This document shows, piece after piece, positions 13,539-21,098 of a stretch of 29,420 bases of DNA (positions are counted from its first letter, which is position 1; every line of letters begins with the position of its first letter). The stretch is taken from the NCBI GenBank assembly GCA_021203685.1, contig JAJQAS010000270.1:1-29420 (forward strand). Direction: 5' to 3'. The position numbers and the translations under genes were made by a program. The notes beneath the pieces are model-generated. The model did not search any database. It was given only the letters and a program-made list of their open reading frames with translations, and was not told the origin of the DNA. This DNA is from Clostridiales bacterium (lineage in GTDB: Bacteria > Bacillota > Clostridia > Oscillospirales > Oscillospiraceae).

Positions 13539-14045
13539 ATGGAACCAACGCTCTCCCCTTACGTTCAACAGGCGGCGGTTGACTACGCCCACCGCTGGGC
13601 CTTCGACCGGAACCCCGCCTATCTGAACTTCGACCCCTACGGCGGGGACTGCACCAGCTTCGTCTCCCAGTGCGTCTACGCCGGGAGCGGCATCATGAAC
13701 AACCGAAAAACTTTTGGGTGGTATTACCGCACCGCCGCTGACCGCACGCCGTCCTGGACTGGCGTGCTTTATTTTTTCGACTTCTTGACCCGAAACGACC
13801 GCTCTCCCGGCCCGGTGGCGGCAGTCGCGGCGATAGGGGAATGCCTGCCGGGAGACTGTGTGCAGCTGAGCTTCGACGGGGAGCGGTTCGCCCACACCGC
13901 AATCATCGTGTCCGTCTCCCGCCCGGCGAGGGCGGAGGCAACGCTGGTGGCGGCCCACAGCGACGACGCGGATAATCGGCCTCTCAGCACATATCCTGCC
14001 CAAAAGCTGCGTTTTCTGCACATTTTAGGGGTCATTCCATACTGA
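13539..14045 (+). CDS. Putative amidase-domain (Amidase_6-like) protein
   Basis: A 168-residue NlpC/P60-like papain-fold protein. The catalytic Cys38 is in YGGDCTSFVSQCVYAG, a signature of the Amidase_6 family (usually DCtNFvSQ), and candidate His residues are His119 in FAHTAIIVS and His140 in AAHSDDADNRPLS. The first 25 residues hold YAHRWAFDRNPAYLNFD, also typical. It has no signal peptide or cell-wall-binding domain, unlike many clostridial relatives, so it may act in the cytoplasm, in spores, or be exported otherwise. GGGGAGAGGT lies upstream of ATG 13539. It ends eight bases from the convergent Xer gene. Confidence 0.85.
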   Translation: MEPTLSPYVQQAAVDYAHRWAFDRNPAYLNFDPYGGDCTSFVSQCVYAGSGIMNNRKTFGWYYRTAADRTPSWTGVLYFFDFLTRNDRSPGPVAAVAAIGECLPGDCVQLSFDGERFAHTAIIVSVSRPARAEATLVAAHSDDADNRPLSTYPAQKLRFLHILGVIPY

Positions 14046-14053
14046 ACCGCTGC

Positions 14054-15040
14054 TTACTCTGAGGAATCCGGAGAGGCGGGCTTCTTCCGCTTCTCCCGGC
14101 TCAGGGGGTTGGCCTTGGCCGCGATGCGGAGGCTGTCGCTGTCCACATGGGTGTAGATTTGAGTGGTGTTCAGGTTGTCGTGGCCCAGCACCTCCTGGAG
14201 GGTGCGCACGTCCACGCCGTTTTGCAGCATCAGCGTGGCAGCGGTGTGCCGAAGCTTGTGGGCGGAGTAGATCGTGGGATCGAGGCCCGCCTCCAGCAGC
14301 CGTTTTTTCACCATCTTGTGGACGGCGGCGGTGGTCATCCGCGTCCGGCGGGAAGTGACAAAAAAAGCCTGTTTGTCGATCAGCGTCATACCGTTTCGCA
14401 CCGCCAAATAGTCGGAAGTTGCCCGTTTGCACCCGTCATTCAGGAACAAAATCCGCTCTTTGTTGCCCTTGCCCAGCACGCGGATGGTGTTTTCCCGCAC
14501 GTCCATGACGTTCAGCCCCACCAGCTCGGAGATGCGCAGGCCACAGTTGAGGAACAACATCAGAATACAGTAATCCCGCTCCTGGTTGTTGCCGTCTACG
14601 GCTTCCAGGAGCTGGATGCTTTCGTCCAGTGTCAGGTACCGGGGAAGGGCTTTTTTCTGGCGGGGGGAGTCCAGGTCCTGAACGGGGTTGTTGTCCAGTT
14701 GGTGGGTCTTGTTGGAGAGGTACTTGAAAAACGACCGGATGCTGGAGACCTTGCGGGCGCGGGAGGCATTGTTCAGTTTTTTTTCCCGGGACAGGTACGC
14801 CAGATAGTCGTAAACCTCGCTGAGCGAAATGCTGCGGACAAAGTCCAGGTCGATGTCGGTGATGTCCACGGACTCCGGATCCAGTCCGTCCAGCGCCGGG
14901 TTTCGCCGCTGCTTCATGTAGCGGAGAAAGCTCCGCAGGTCCAGGAAATATTCGTCCACGGTGCCAGAAGAATGTCCCTGAACGCTCTCGTGGTACGAGA
15001 GGAAATCCACCAAAATCTTTGGTGCGCTGCGATAATCCAT
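14054..15040 (-). CDS. xerC: Tyrosine recombinase, XerC/XerD type
   Basis: A 328-residue recombinase. An N-terminal SAM-like core-binding domain (about 5-115; FLSYHESVQGHSSGTVDEYFLDLRSFLRY in part) precedes the catalytic domain. The full active-site set is visible: Arg169 (CGLRISEL), Lys191 (LGKGNKER), His261 and Arg264 (HKLRHTAA), His287 (LGHDN) and the nucleophile Tyr296 (TQIYTH). The length and the linker are those of chromosomal Xer proteins, which resolve chromosome dimers at dif, rather than phage integrases. The C-terminal tail of about 25 residues is basic and Ser/Pro-rich. It could be XerC or XerD; a dif site was not seen here. It lies downstream of radA and a small gene, across a hairpin-rich spacer. 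Confidence 0.93.
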   Translation of the reverse strand: MDYRSAPKILVDFLSYHESVQGHSSGTVDEYFLDLRSFLRYMKQRRNPALDGLDPESVDITDIDLDFVRSISLSEVYDYLAYLSREKKLNNASRARKVSSIRSFFKYLSNKTHQLDNNPVQDLDSPRQKKALPRYLTLDESIQLLEAVDGNNQERDYCILMLFLNCGLRISELVGLNVMDVRENTIRVLGKGNKERILFLNDGCKRATSDYLAVRNGMTLIDKQAFFVTSRRTRMTTAAVHKMVKKRLLEAGLDPTIYSAHKLRHTAATLMLQNGVDVRTLQEVLGHDNLNTTQIYTHVDSDSLRIAAKANPLSREKRKKPASPDSSE

Positions 15041-15085
15041 AAAAAATGCGTTCCTTTCTCGGTGGTAAATTTGCTGAAAATTGGA

Positions 15086-15196
15086 GGTCTGCCCGGAGGG
15101 AGGCTGGATTTTGCCTCCCTCGAAGTCAACAAAATTTTTATTTTGTTGACTTTTATATTGACCCCCTCCCCGGAGGGAAAAGGCGCTGAGGGGGGC
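15086..15196. repeat. Hairpin-rich spacer between xer and the small protein gene
   Basis: It holds AGGGAGGC/GCCTCCCT (15097-15104 with 15113-15120), a perfect 13-bp inverted repeat AAGTCAACAAAAT/ATTTTGTTGACTT (15123-15135 with 15140-15152, T4 loop), and the direct repeat CCCGGAGGGA at both sides. The stacked palindromes resemble dispersed intergenic repeats of this bacterial group; that is inference. It could also end or attenuate the radA transcript before xer. Confidence 0.5.
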
Positions 15197-15451
15197 TCAT
15201 TTTGGGGTTGACGGTTTTTCCGGCTTGTCCCCGGCCAGCCCTGACCGGGAGATGCCGAAGCTCGTTTGGATGAGGACGGGCTGCTCATTCACTTTTTGAA
15301 TCACGTCCAGCAAAACTGCTTCGGCGGCTTCAAGCTGTTCATCGGTCAGGTCGACGCCGGTTTCGTACTGGAGGCAATAGCGGCACAAATCGAGCTGCTC
15401 CTCCAGGTAGTGCATCAGCCGGTTTTTGGAGATGTAAACGTCGTTGTCCAC
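15197..15451 (-). CDS. Small protein of unknown function downstream of radA
   Basis: An 84-residue protein that I do not recognise. The first 60 residues look alpha-helical and acidic (YISKNRLMHYLEEQLDLCRYC..., then DLTDEQLEAAEAVLLDVIQKVNEQ), with two Cys spaced CRYC. The last 20 residues are Ser/Gly/Pro/Lys-rich and probably disordered. It starts with GTG at 15451, preceded by AGGAGGGGGAA, 12 bases after the radA stop, so it is read as part of the radA operon. Good ribosome site, tight spacing and base use like its neighbours support a real gene. Confidence 0.75.
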   Translation of the reverse strand: MDNDVYISKNRLMHYLEEQLDLCRYCLQYETGVDLTDEQLEAAEAVLLDVIQKVNEQPVLIQTSFGISRSGLAGDKPEKPSTPK

Positions 15452-15463
15452 GGTTCCCCCTCC

Positions 15464-16822
15464 TCACAGCAGCACCGCCAGTGCCTCCCGGATGTTCTTC
15501 ACGGGGATCAGCTGCAACCCCGGTATCTCCTGGAGACGGCTGCTGTTCCGGCTGGGGATCATGCACTTGGTAAAGCCCATGCGATGTACCTCGCTGAGCC
15601 GCTGGCTCAGGCCGTTGACGGTGCGCAGCTCGCCGGTCAGTCCCACCTCGCCGATGGCGGCCAGGTCGTTGGGGACCGGTCTGCCCCGGAAGCTGGACGC
15701 GAAGGCCAAAATCGTGGCCAGATCCGCCGCCGGTTCCCCCAGGTTCAGCCCGCCGATGACGTTCAGGTAGGCATCGCAGCCCCCAACGTTGAGGCCGCCC
15801 CGCTTTTCCAGCACCGCCATCAGCAGCATGGCCCTGTTGTAGTCGATGCCGTTGCTCGTGCGCCGCGGTACCGAAAAGCTGGAAGAAGTAACCAACGCTT
15901 GGACCTCCGCCAACACGGGCCGCACTCCCTCCATCACGCAGGTGACGCAGGTCCCCGGCGCGCCCTCCGGCCTGCCACTGAGCAGCATTTCCGAGGGGTT
16001 GGGCACCTCTGCCAGTCCCTCGTCCAACATCTCAAACACGCCGATCTCATTGGTGGCCCCGAACCGGTTTTTGGTGGCCCGGAGGATGCGGTAAGACAGG
16101 TGCTGTTCTCCCTCGAAGGAGAGGACACAATCGACAATGTGCTCCAGCACCTTCGGCCCGGCAATGGACCCTTCTTTGTTGATGTGGCCGATAACGAAAA
16201 CGGTCAGCCCCTCCCCTTTCGCCAGCTCCATCAGCGCCATGGTGCATTGCTTTACCTGGGTGACGCTGCCGGGCAGGGAGTCGGAGCTGCCGGTCAGGAT
16301 GGTCTGGATGGAGTCCACAATGAGGATGTTCGGCTTGACCTGGTGAACGGCGTCGGTGATGTCCTCCAAATGGGTCTCGGAAAGGAGATAGAGGGTCTCC
16401 CCTGTCACGCCCAGCCGCTGGGAGCGAAGCTTGATTTGCCGGGTGGATTCCTCGCCAGAGACGTAGAGGACGGTATACTGTTTGCAAAGTTCATTGCAGA
16501 TTTGCAGCATCAGCGTGGACTTGCCAATGCCCGGCGCGCCGCCCACCAGCACCAGGCTCCCCTGGACAGCTCCGCCGCCCAACACCCGGTCCAGCTCGCT
16601 CATGCCTGTGGAGAACCGCAGCTCCTCCGACGTGGTCACATCTGCCAGCCGCTGGGGGGCGGCCTTTTGCCGCAGGCCGGAACGGGACGGGGACGCAGTT
16701 TTTTTGCTCTCGGCGGGCTGCTCCACGATGGTGTTCCAGCTGCCGCAGGCGGGGCATCTCCCCTGCCATTTTGGGAACTCATTGCCGCAGGAAGTGCAGT
16801 AAAACAGGGTTTTCGTTCTCAT
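15464..16822 (-). CDS. radA: DNA repair protein RadA
   Basis: A 452-residue RecA-like ATPase that helps branch migration and recombination intermediate processing. A C4 zinc finger at the N-terminus (Cys9, Cys12, Cys23, Cys26 in YCTSCG and CPACGSWN) is followed by the RecA-like core with Walker A GGAPGIGKS (94-102), Walker B (ILIVDSIQT), and the RadA-specific KNRFG motif in RATKNRFGATNEIG. The C-terminal Lon-protease-like domain (about 280-452) has GGLNVGGCDAYLNVIGGL and GEVGLTGELR. The length is standard. It is 19 bases downstream of the CwlD-like gene. Confidence 0.99.
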   Translation of the reverse strand: MRTKTLFYCTSCGNEFPKWQGRCPACGSWNTIVEQPAESKKTASPSRSGLRQKAAPQRLADVTTSEELRFSTGMSELDRVLGGGAVQGSLVLVGGAPGIGKSTLMLQICNELCKQYTVLYVSGEESTRQIKLRSQRLGVTGETLYLLSETHLEDITDAVHQVKPNILIVDSIQTILTGSSDSLPGSVTQVKQCTMALMELAKGEGLTVFVIGHINKEGSIAGPKVLEHIVDCVLSFEGEQHLSYRILRATKNRFGATNEIGVFEMLDEGLAEVPNPSEMLLSGRPEGAPGTCVTCVMEGVRPVLAEVQALVTSSSFSVPRRTSNGIDYNRAMLLMAVLEKRGGLNVGGCDAYLNVIGGLNLGEPAADLATILAFASSFRGRPVPNDLAAIGEVGLTGELRTVNGLSQRLSEVHRMGFTKCMIPSRNSSRLQEIPGLQLIPVKNIREALAVLL

Positions 16823-16841
16823 TTGTTCTTCACCTGAAAAA

Positions 16842-17552
16842 TCAAGACTGTTCGTAAAGTAAGTAGGACGCCACCAGCGCCGCCGCGATGCGGGTTTGGT
16901 AGCCGTCTGTCTCCAGCAGGGCGTTTTCCTCCGGGTTGGAGAGAAAGCCGCACTCCACCAGCACCGCCCGGCAGGAGACGTGGTTCATCAGATAGACGGT
17001 GTCGGGGATTTCCGTGGCCTGACGGGTGTTGTCCGGGTCCAGGCTCTGCCGCAGCAGCTCCTGCATCTGAATTGCCCACTGCTGGCTCTCGGCATCGGCC
17101 CGGTAAAACACCTGCGCCCCGTGGGAGGACGCGCTGGTGTAGTGGTTCTGGTGGATGCTGAGCAACACGGCGTTTTCCGTGTTCTCGATGAGCTCCACCC
17201 GGTTCAAAAGGTCGGTGTGCTTCTTTTCCCGGAGAGTGGCGGCGTTCGCGTCGGCCAGGGAGACATCCTCCGTGCGCACCAGTTTGGTCTGTACGCCGTA
17301 CAGGCCACAGAGCTGATCCGTTTTCAGGGCGATGGCCAGGTTGATAGTACTCTCCGCCGTGCCGGAAAGGGCCACCGCGCCGCCGTCCTCCCCGCCGTGC
17401 CCGGCGTCGATCACCAGCGTCTGCGTGGGAAAGCGACAGTAGTTGGAAGTCTGGACGCTCCCCTGCAAGTAGAACAATAAGTAGGACAGAGCCACCAGGA
17501 ACAACAGCAGGAACAGAAACGGGGTCTGCCGGGACTTCATCATCTTCATCAC
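16842..17552 (-). CDS. cwlD: N-acetylmuramoyl-L-alanine amidase, CwlD-like
   Basis: A 236-residue zinc amidase (Amidase_3 fold) that cuts the amide bond between muramic acid and the stem peptide. An N-terminal membrane segment (about 11-30) anchors it outside the membrane. Zinc and catalytic residues are visible: His52 (VIDAGHGGEDGG), Glu67 region, His134 (LSIHQNHY) and Glu200 (VLVECGFLSNPEE). In sporulating relatives CwlD makes muramic-delta-lactam in the spore cortex; the small size without cell-wall-binding repeats fits that. Tandem ATG codons at 17552 and 17543 are both possible starts. Confidence 0.88.
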   Translation of the reverse strand: MMKMMKSRQTPFLFLLLFLVALSYLLFYLQGSVQTSNYCRFPTQTLVIDAGHGGEDGGAVALSGTAESTINLAIALKTDQLCGLYGVQTKLVRTEDVSLADANAATLREKKHTDLLNRVELIENTENAVLLSIHQNHYTSASSHGAQVFYRADAESQQWAIQMQELLRQSLDPDNTRQATEIPDTVYLMNHVSCRAVLVECGFLSNPEENALLETDGYQTRIAAALVASYLLYEQS

Positions 17553-17649
17553 CGGTGTATCCTATGCCCGTCCCGGTCAGAAAAATAACCGGCTGTCGCC
17601 CTGTTGACAGGATACCACAAGTCGGGCAAAATGAAAAGCCCAAATTGAA

Positions 17650-17679
17650 GCGGCGTCTCCGCAGTTCGCAGGACGCCGC
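17650..17679 (-). terminator. Terminator of the MATE/ABC operon
   Basis: GCGGCGTC (minus strand, 17679-17672) pairs with GACGCCGC (17657-17650), followed on the minus strand by TTCAATTTGGGCTTTTC. It starts about 22 bases after the MATE stop. Confidence 0.7.
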
Positions 17680-17700
17680 AGCGTGAATGAGTTTTCTGTT

Positions 17701-19086
17701 TTACGCCCCCTGCTCCAGAATCTTGTCGAAGCGCAGCAGGAAAGTCGTCACCGTGACGATGGCGGCCACCACGTCGCTGACCGGCTCGGCCAAGAACACC
17801 GCCATGACCTGGTTGCCCGTGAAGAAGTGGGGCAAGATGAAAATCAGCGGGATCAGCAAAATCAGCTTGCGCAGGCAGGCCAGCAGCAAGCTGACCTTGG
17901 CCTGTCCCAGCGCCATAAAGCTCTGCTGGCAGGCCATCTGGAAGCCCAGGGCGAAGATCCCCGCCGCGTAAATGCGCAGCGCCCAGCCGGTGTAGGACAC
18001 CAGCTCCGTGTTGGCGGTGAACGCGGAGGCGAACACCTGAGGAATCAGCATCAGCAGCGCCCAGAAAGCGGTGGCGTAGACCGCGCAGGCGGTCAGCTGG
18101 AGCTTGAAGGTCTGCTGGACCCGCTGGTCCTTCCTGGCCCCAAAGTTGTAGCTCATGATGGGCTGTCCGCCCTGGCAGATGCCCTGGATGGGCAGCACCG
18201 CCATCTGGCTGACGCTGGTGATAATGGTCATGGCCCCCACGGCCAGGTCGCCGCCGTAGCGGGACAGGCTGGAGGTGAAGCTGATGGAGAGCAGGCTCTC
18301 GGTGCTGAGCATGACGAAGCTTGAGACGCCCAGAGCCAGACAGGGCAAAATGACGTTTGCCTCCAGTTTCATGTTTTTCCGCCGCAGGTGCAGGATGGTC
18401 TTTTTCCCCGTCAGGAAGCGCAGGATCCACACTGCGCTCACCGCCTGGCTGAACACGGTGGCGATGGCCGCGCCCCGCACCCCCAGGCCCAGGCCGAAGA
18501 TGAGGATGGGGTCCAGGATGATGTTGATGACGGCCCCGATGACCGTGGTCAGCATACTGATGCGGGAAAAGCCCTGGGTGGTGATGAAGGGGTTCATGCC
18601 CAGCACCATGAGGACGAAGATCGACCCCAAAATGTAGATGCGGGCGTAGGCCACGGCGAAGGGCAGCGTGGCGTCGCTGGCCCCGAACAGGCGCAGCAGC
18701 GTGGGCGCGGCGGCGAAGAACACCACCGTCAGCACCACCGCCATACCCAGCAGCAGCGCAAAACAGTTGCCCATAATTTTTTCCGCCGCGTCGTTCTTTT
18801 TGGTGCCCATGGCGATGGCGGCCCGGGGCGCGCCCCCCGACCCGGCCAGCATGGCAAAGGCGTTGAGCAGCATCAAAATGGCGGTGAACAGGCCAACGCC
18901 TGTCAGGGCGGTGGCCCCCACCTCCGAGATGTGGCCGATGTAAATGCGGTCAACGATGTTGTAGAGCAGGTTGATGACCTGGGCCACCACCGCCGGGATG
19001 GCCAGTTGGGCCAGCAGGCCCCCGACGCTGCCGCTTCCCAGGTCCTGTGCAGCGGCCTGACTCTGGTTTTTTGTCCTCTTACCCAT
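17701..19086 (-). CDS. MATE-family multidrug efflux transporter
   Basis: A 461-residue cation-coupled exporter with twelve predicted membrane helices in two six-helix halves. The typical first-half segment GGLLAQLAIPAVVAQVINLLYNIVDRIYIGHISEVGATALTGVG is split by helix boundaries, and the second half has LAVGAMTIITSVSQMAVLPIQGICQGGQPIMSYNFGA, both MATE/NorM-DinF hallmarks. Relatives expel cationic drugs and dyes using Na+ or H+. ATG 19086 is chosen because AGGGGAGAG precedes it; the in-frame TTG extension to 19125 lies across the upstream terminator-like hairpin. It lies downstream of a heterodimeric ABC exporter in a MarR-headed cluster. Confidence 0.96.
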   Translation of the reverse strand: MGKRTKNQSQAAAQDLGSGSVGGLLAQLAIPAVVAQVINLLYNIVDRIYIGHISEVGATALTGVGLFTAILMLLNAFAMLAGSGGAPRAAIAMGTKKNDAAEKIMGNCFALLLGMAVVLTVVFFAAAPTLLRLFGASDATLPFAVAYARIYILGSIFVLMVLGMNPFITTQGFSRISMLTTVIGAVINIILDPILIFGLGLGVRGAAIATVFSQAVSAVWILRFLTGKKTILHLRRKNMKLEANVILPCLALGVSSFVMLSTESLLSISFTSSLSRYGGDLAVGAMTIITSVSQMAVLPIQGICQGGQPIMSYNFGARKDQRVQQTFKLQLTACAVYATAFWALLMLIPQVFASAFTANTELVSYTGWALRIYAAGIFALGFQMACQQSFMALGQAKVSLLLACLRKLILLIPLIFILPHFFTGNQVMAVFLAEPVSDVVAAIVTVTTFLLRFDKILEQGA

Positions 19087-19125
19087 GTGCGTTCTCTCCC
19101 CTCTTTGCTTTGGCTTTTTTGACAA

Positions 19126-19162
19126 AGCAGCCCGTTCCGGGAAAACGGCGGAACGGGCTGCT
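19126..19162 (-). terminator. Hairpin between ABC exporter and MATE gene
   Basis: A perfect 14-bp stem, AGCAGCCCGTTCCG (19126-19139) with CGGAACGGGCTGCT (19149-19162), has a nine-base loop. Only TTTGTC follows on the minus strand, so it may reduce rather than stop read-through into the MATE gene. Confidence 0.65.
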
Positions 19163-19175
19163 GTCGTAAAATCGT

Positions 19176-21098
19176 TTAGCTGTTGATGGCGTTGCCGGTG
19201 TAGAGCTGATAATATTTGCCCTTCTCGGCGATGAGCTGGTCGTGGGTGCCGCGCTCGATGATGCGGCCCTGTTCCAGAACCATGATACAGTCGGAGTTGC
19301 GGACGGTGGACAGCCGGTGGGCGATAACAAAGGTGGTGCGCCCGTTCATCAGCTTATCCATGCCGTCCTGCACCAGCTGCTCGGTACGGGTGTCGATGGA
19401 GCTGGTGGCCTCGTCCAAAATCAGCACCGGCGGGTCAGCCACCGCCGCCCGGGCGATGGCCAGCAGCTGCCGCTGGCCCTGGGACAGGTTCGCGCCGTCG
19501 CCGGTGAGCATGGTGTCGTAGCCCTCGGGAAGGTGGCGGATGAAGGCGTCGGCGTTGGCCAACCTTGCCGCCGCGATGCAATCCTCGTCGGTGGCGTCCA
19601 GCTTACCATAGCGGATGTTCTCCATGACGGTACCGGTGAAGAGATGGGTGTCCTGGAGGACGATGCCCAGAGACCGGCGCAGGTCGGGCTTCTTGATCTT
19701 GGTGATGTTGATGCCGTCGTAGCGGATCTTGCCGTCCTGGATGTCGTAGAAGCGGTTGATGAGGTTGGTGATGGTGGTCTTGCCCGCGCCGGTGGAGCCG
19801 ACAAAGGCGATCTTCTGGCCGGGCGTGGCGTAGAGCTTGATGTTGTGCAGCACCATCTTGTCGTCTGTGTAACCGAAGTCCACATCGTCCATGACGATGT
19901 CGCCGGTCAGCTCGGTGATGGAGGTGGTACCCTCCTTTTGGTGGGGGTGTTTCCAGCCCCAGACACCGGTACGGGTGGGACTTTCCAGCAAGGTGCCGCC
20001 GGCCTTGACCACGTTGACCAGCTCGCAGTAGCCGTCGTCCCCCTCAGGCTCCTCGTCCAGCAGGGAGAAGATACGGTCCGCGCCTGCCAGGGCCATGATG
20101 ATGAAGTTGAACTGCTGGGAGATTTGGTTGATGGGCTGCATCAGGCTCTTGTTCAGGGTCAGGAAGGAGGCCAGACGGCCCAGAGTGAAACCGCCGACCC
20201 CGTTGATGGCCAGCAAGCCGCCCACTACCGCGCAGAGCACATAGTTCAGGTTGCCCAGCTGGGAGTTGATGGGGCCGAGGAAGTTGGCGAACTGGTTGGC
20301 GTTGAACGCGCTGTCAAAGAGCTGATCGTTGCGCTTTTTGAACTCCTCCAGGGTCTTTTCCTCGTGGCAGAAGACCTTGACCACCTTCTGACCGTCCATC
20401 ATTTCCTCAATGTAGCCGTTCACGTTGCCAATGTCCTTCTGCTGGGCCACATAGTACCGGCCGGACCGTCCGGCCAGGCTCTTGGTGACCAGCAGCATAC
20501 CGCCCACCACCACCAGAGACAACAGGGTAAGCGGCAGCGACATCCGGAACATGGAGACCAGCACGGCCACGATGGTGATGACGCTGTTCAGCATCTGAGG
20601 GATGGACTGGGAGATCATCTGCCGCATGGTGTCGATGTCGTTGGTGTAGATGGACATGATGTCGCCATGGGCGTGGGTGTCAAAATACTTGATGGGCAGG
20701 GTCTCCATGTGGGAGAACACGTCGTCCCGCAGCTTTTTCTGGGTGCCCTGGCTGATGTAGATCATCAGGCGGCTTTGGATCAGAGAGGCCAGCACACCGC
20801 AGGCGTAGAAAATGGCAACGCGGGTGACGGCTGCGGCCAGCCCGCTGAAATCCGGGTCGGGCTGGGTCAGCAGGGGCGTGATATAGTCGTCGATCAGGGT
20901 CTGCATGAACAGCGTGCCCTGCACCGTGGACAGCACTGTGGTCACGATGCAGATCGCCACCACGATCCAGGCGATGGCGTAGCTCTTCATGATGTACGCC
21001 AGCAGACGGATCAGCAGTTTGATGGGGTTGTTTACCTTGGGCCGGGGGCCATTGGCGCCGGGGCCGGGTCCTCTTCCTCCTCCGTTGGGTCCGGGCAT
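19176..21098 (-). CDS. ABC exporter half-transporter, catalytic partner
   Basis: A 640-residue fused membrane/ATPase protein of the MsbA/LmrD type. A Gly/Pro-rich 25-residue start precedes six membrane helices (about 28-345), and the NBD has Walker A GSTGAGKT (434-441), signature LSQGQRQ (538-544), Walker B VLILDE with catalytic Glu563, D-loop SSID and a switch His in VIAHRLS. An insert of about 35 residues (362-398) lies ahead of the NBD. Its partner has Asp in place of this Glu, so the two form a heterodimer with one full site, as in LmrCD and TM287/288. Its ATG shares one base with the partner's TAA, so translation is coupled. Confidence 0.96.
   Translation of the reverse strand: MPGPNGGGRGPGPGANGPRPKVNNPIKLLIRLLAYIMKSYAIAWIVVAICIVTTVLSTVQGTLFMQTLIDDYITPLLTQPDPDFSGLAAAVTRVAIFYACGVLASLIQSRLMIYISQGTQKKLRDDVFSHMETLPIKYFDTHAHGDIMSIYTNDIDTMRQMISQSIPQMLNSVITIVAVLVSMFRMSLPLTLLSLVVVGGMLLVTKSLAGRSGRYYVAQQKDIGNVNGYIEEMMDGQKVVKVFCHEEKTLEEFKKRNDQLFDSAFNANQFANFLGPINSQLGNLNYVLCAVVGGLLAINGVGGFTLGRLASFLTLNKSLMQPINQISQQFNFIIMALAGADRIFSLLDEEPEGDDGYCELVNVVKAGGTLLESPTRTGVWGWKHPHQKEGTTSITELTGDIVMDDVDFGYTDDKMVLHNIKLYATPGQKIAFVGSTGAGKTTITNLINRFYDIQDGKIRYDGINITKIKKPDLRRSLGIVLQDTHLFTGTVMENIRYGKLDATDEDCIAAARLANADAFIRHLPEGYDTMLTGDGANLSQGQRQLLAIARAAVADPPVLILDEATSSIDTRTEQLVQDGMDKLMNGRTTFVIAHRLSTVRNSDCIMVLEQGRIIERGTHDQLIAEKGKYYQLYTGNAINS

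Noticed and set aside
15266..16837. Plus-strand open frame of 523 codons opposite radA
   Set aside because: It is a shadow of radA; composition is abnormal and no motif is visible.
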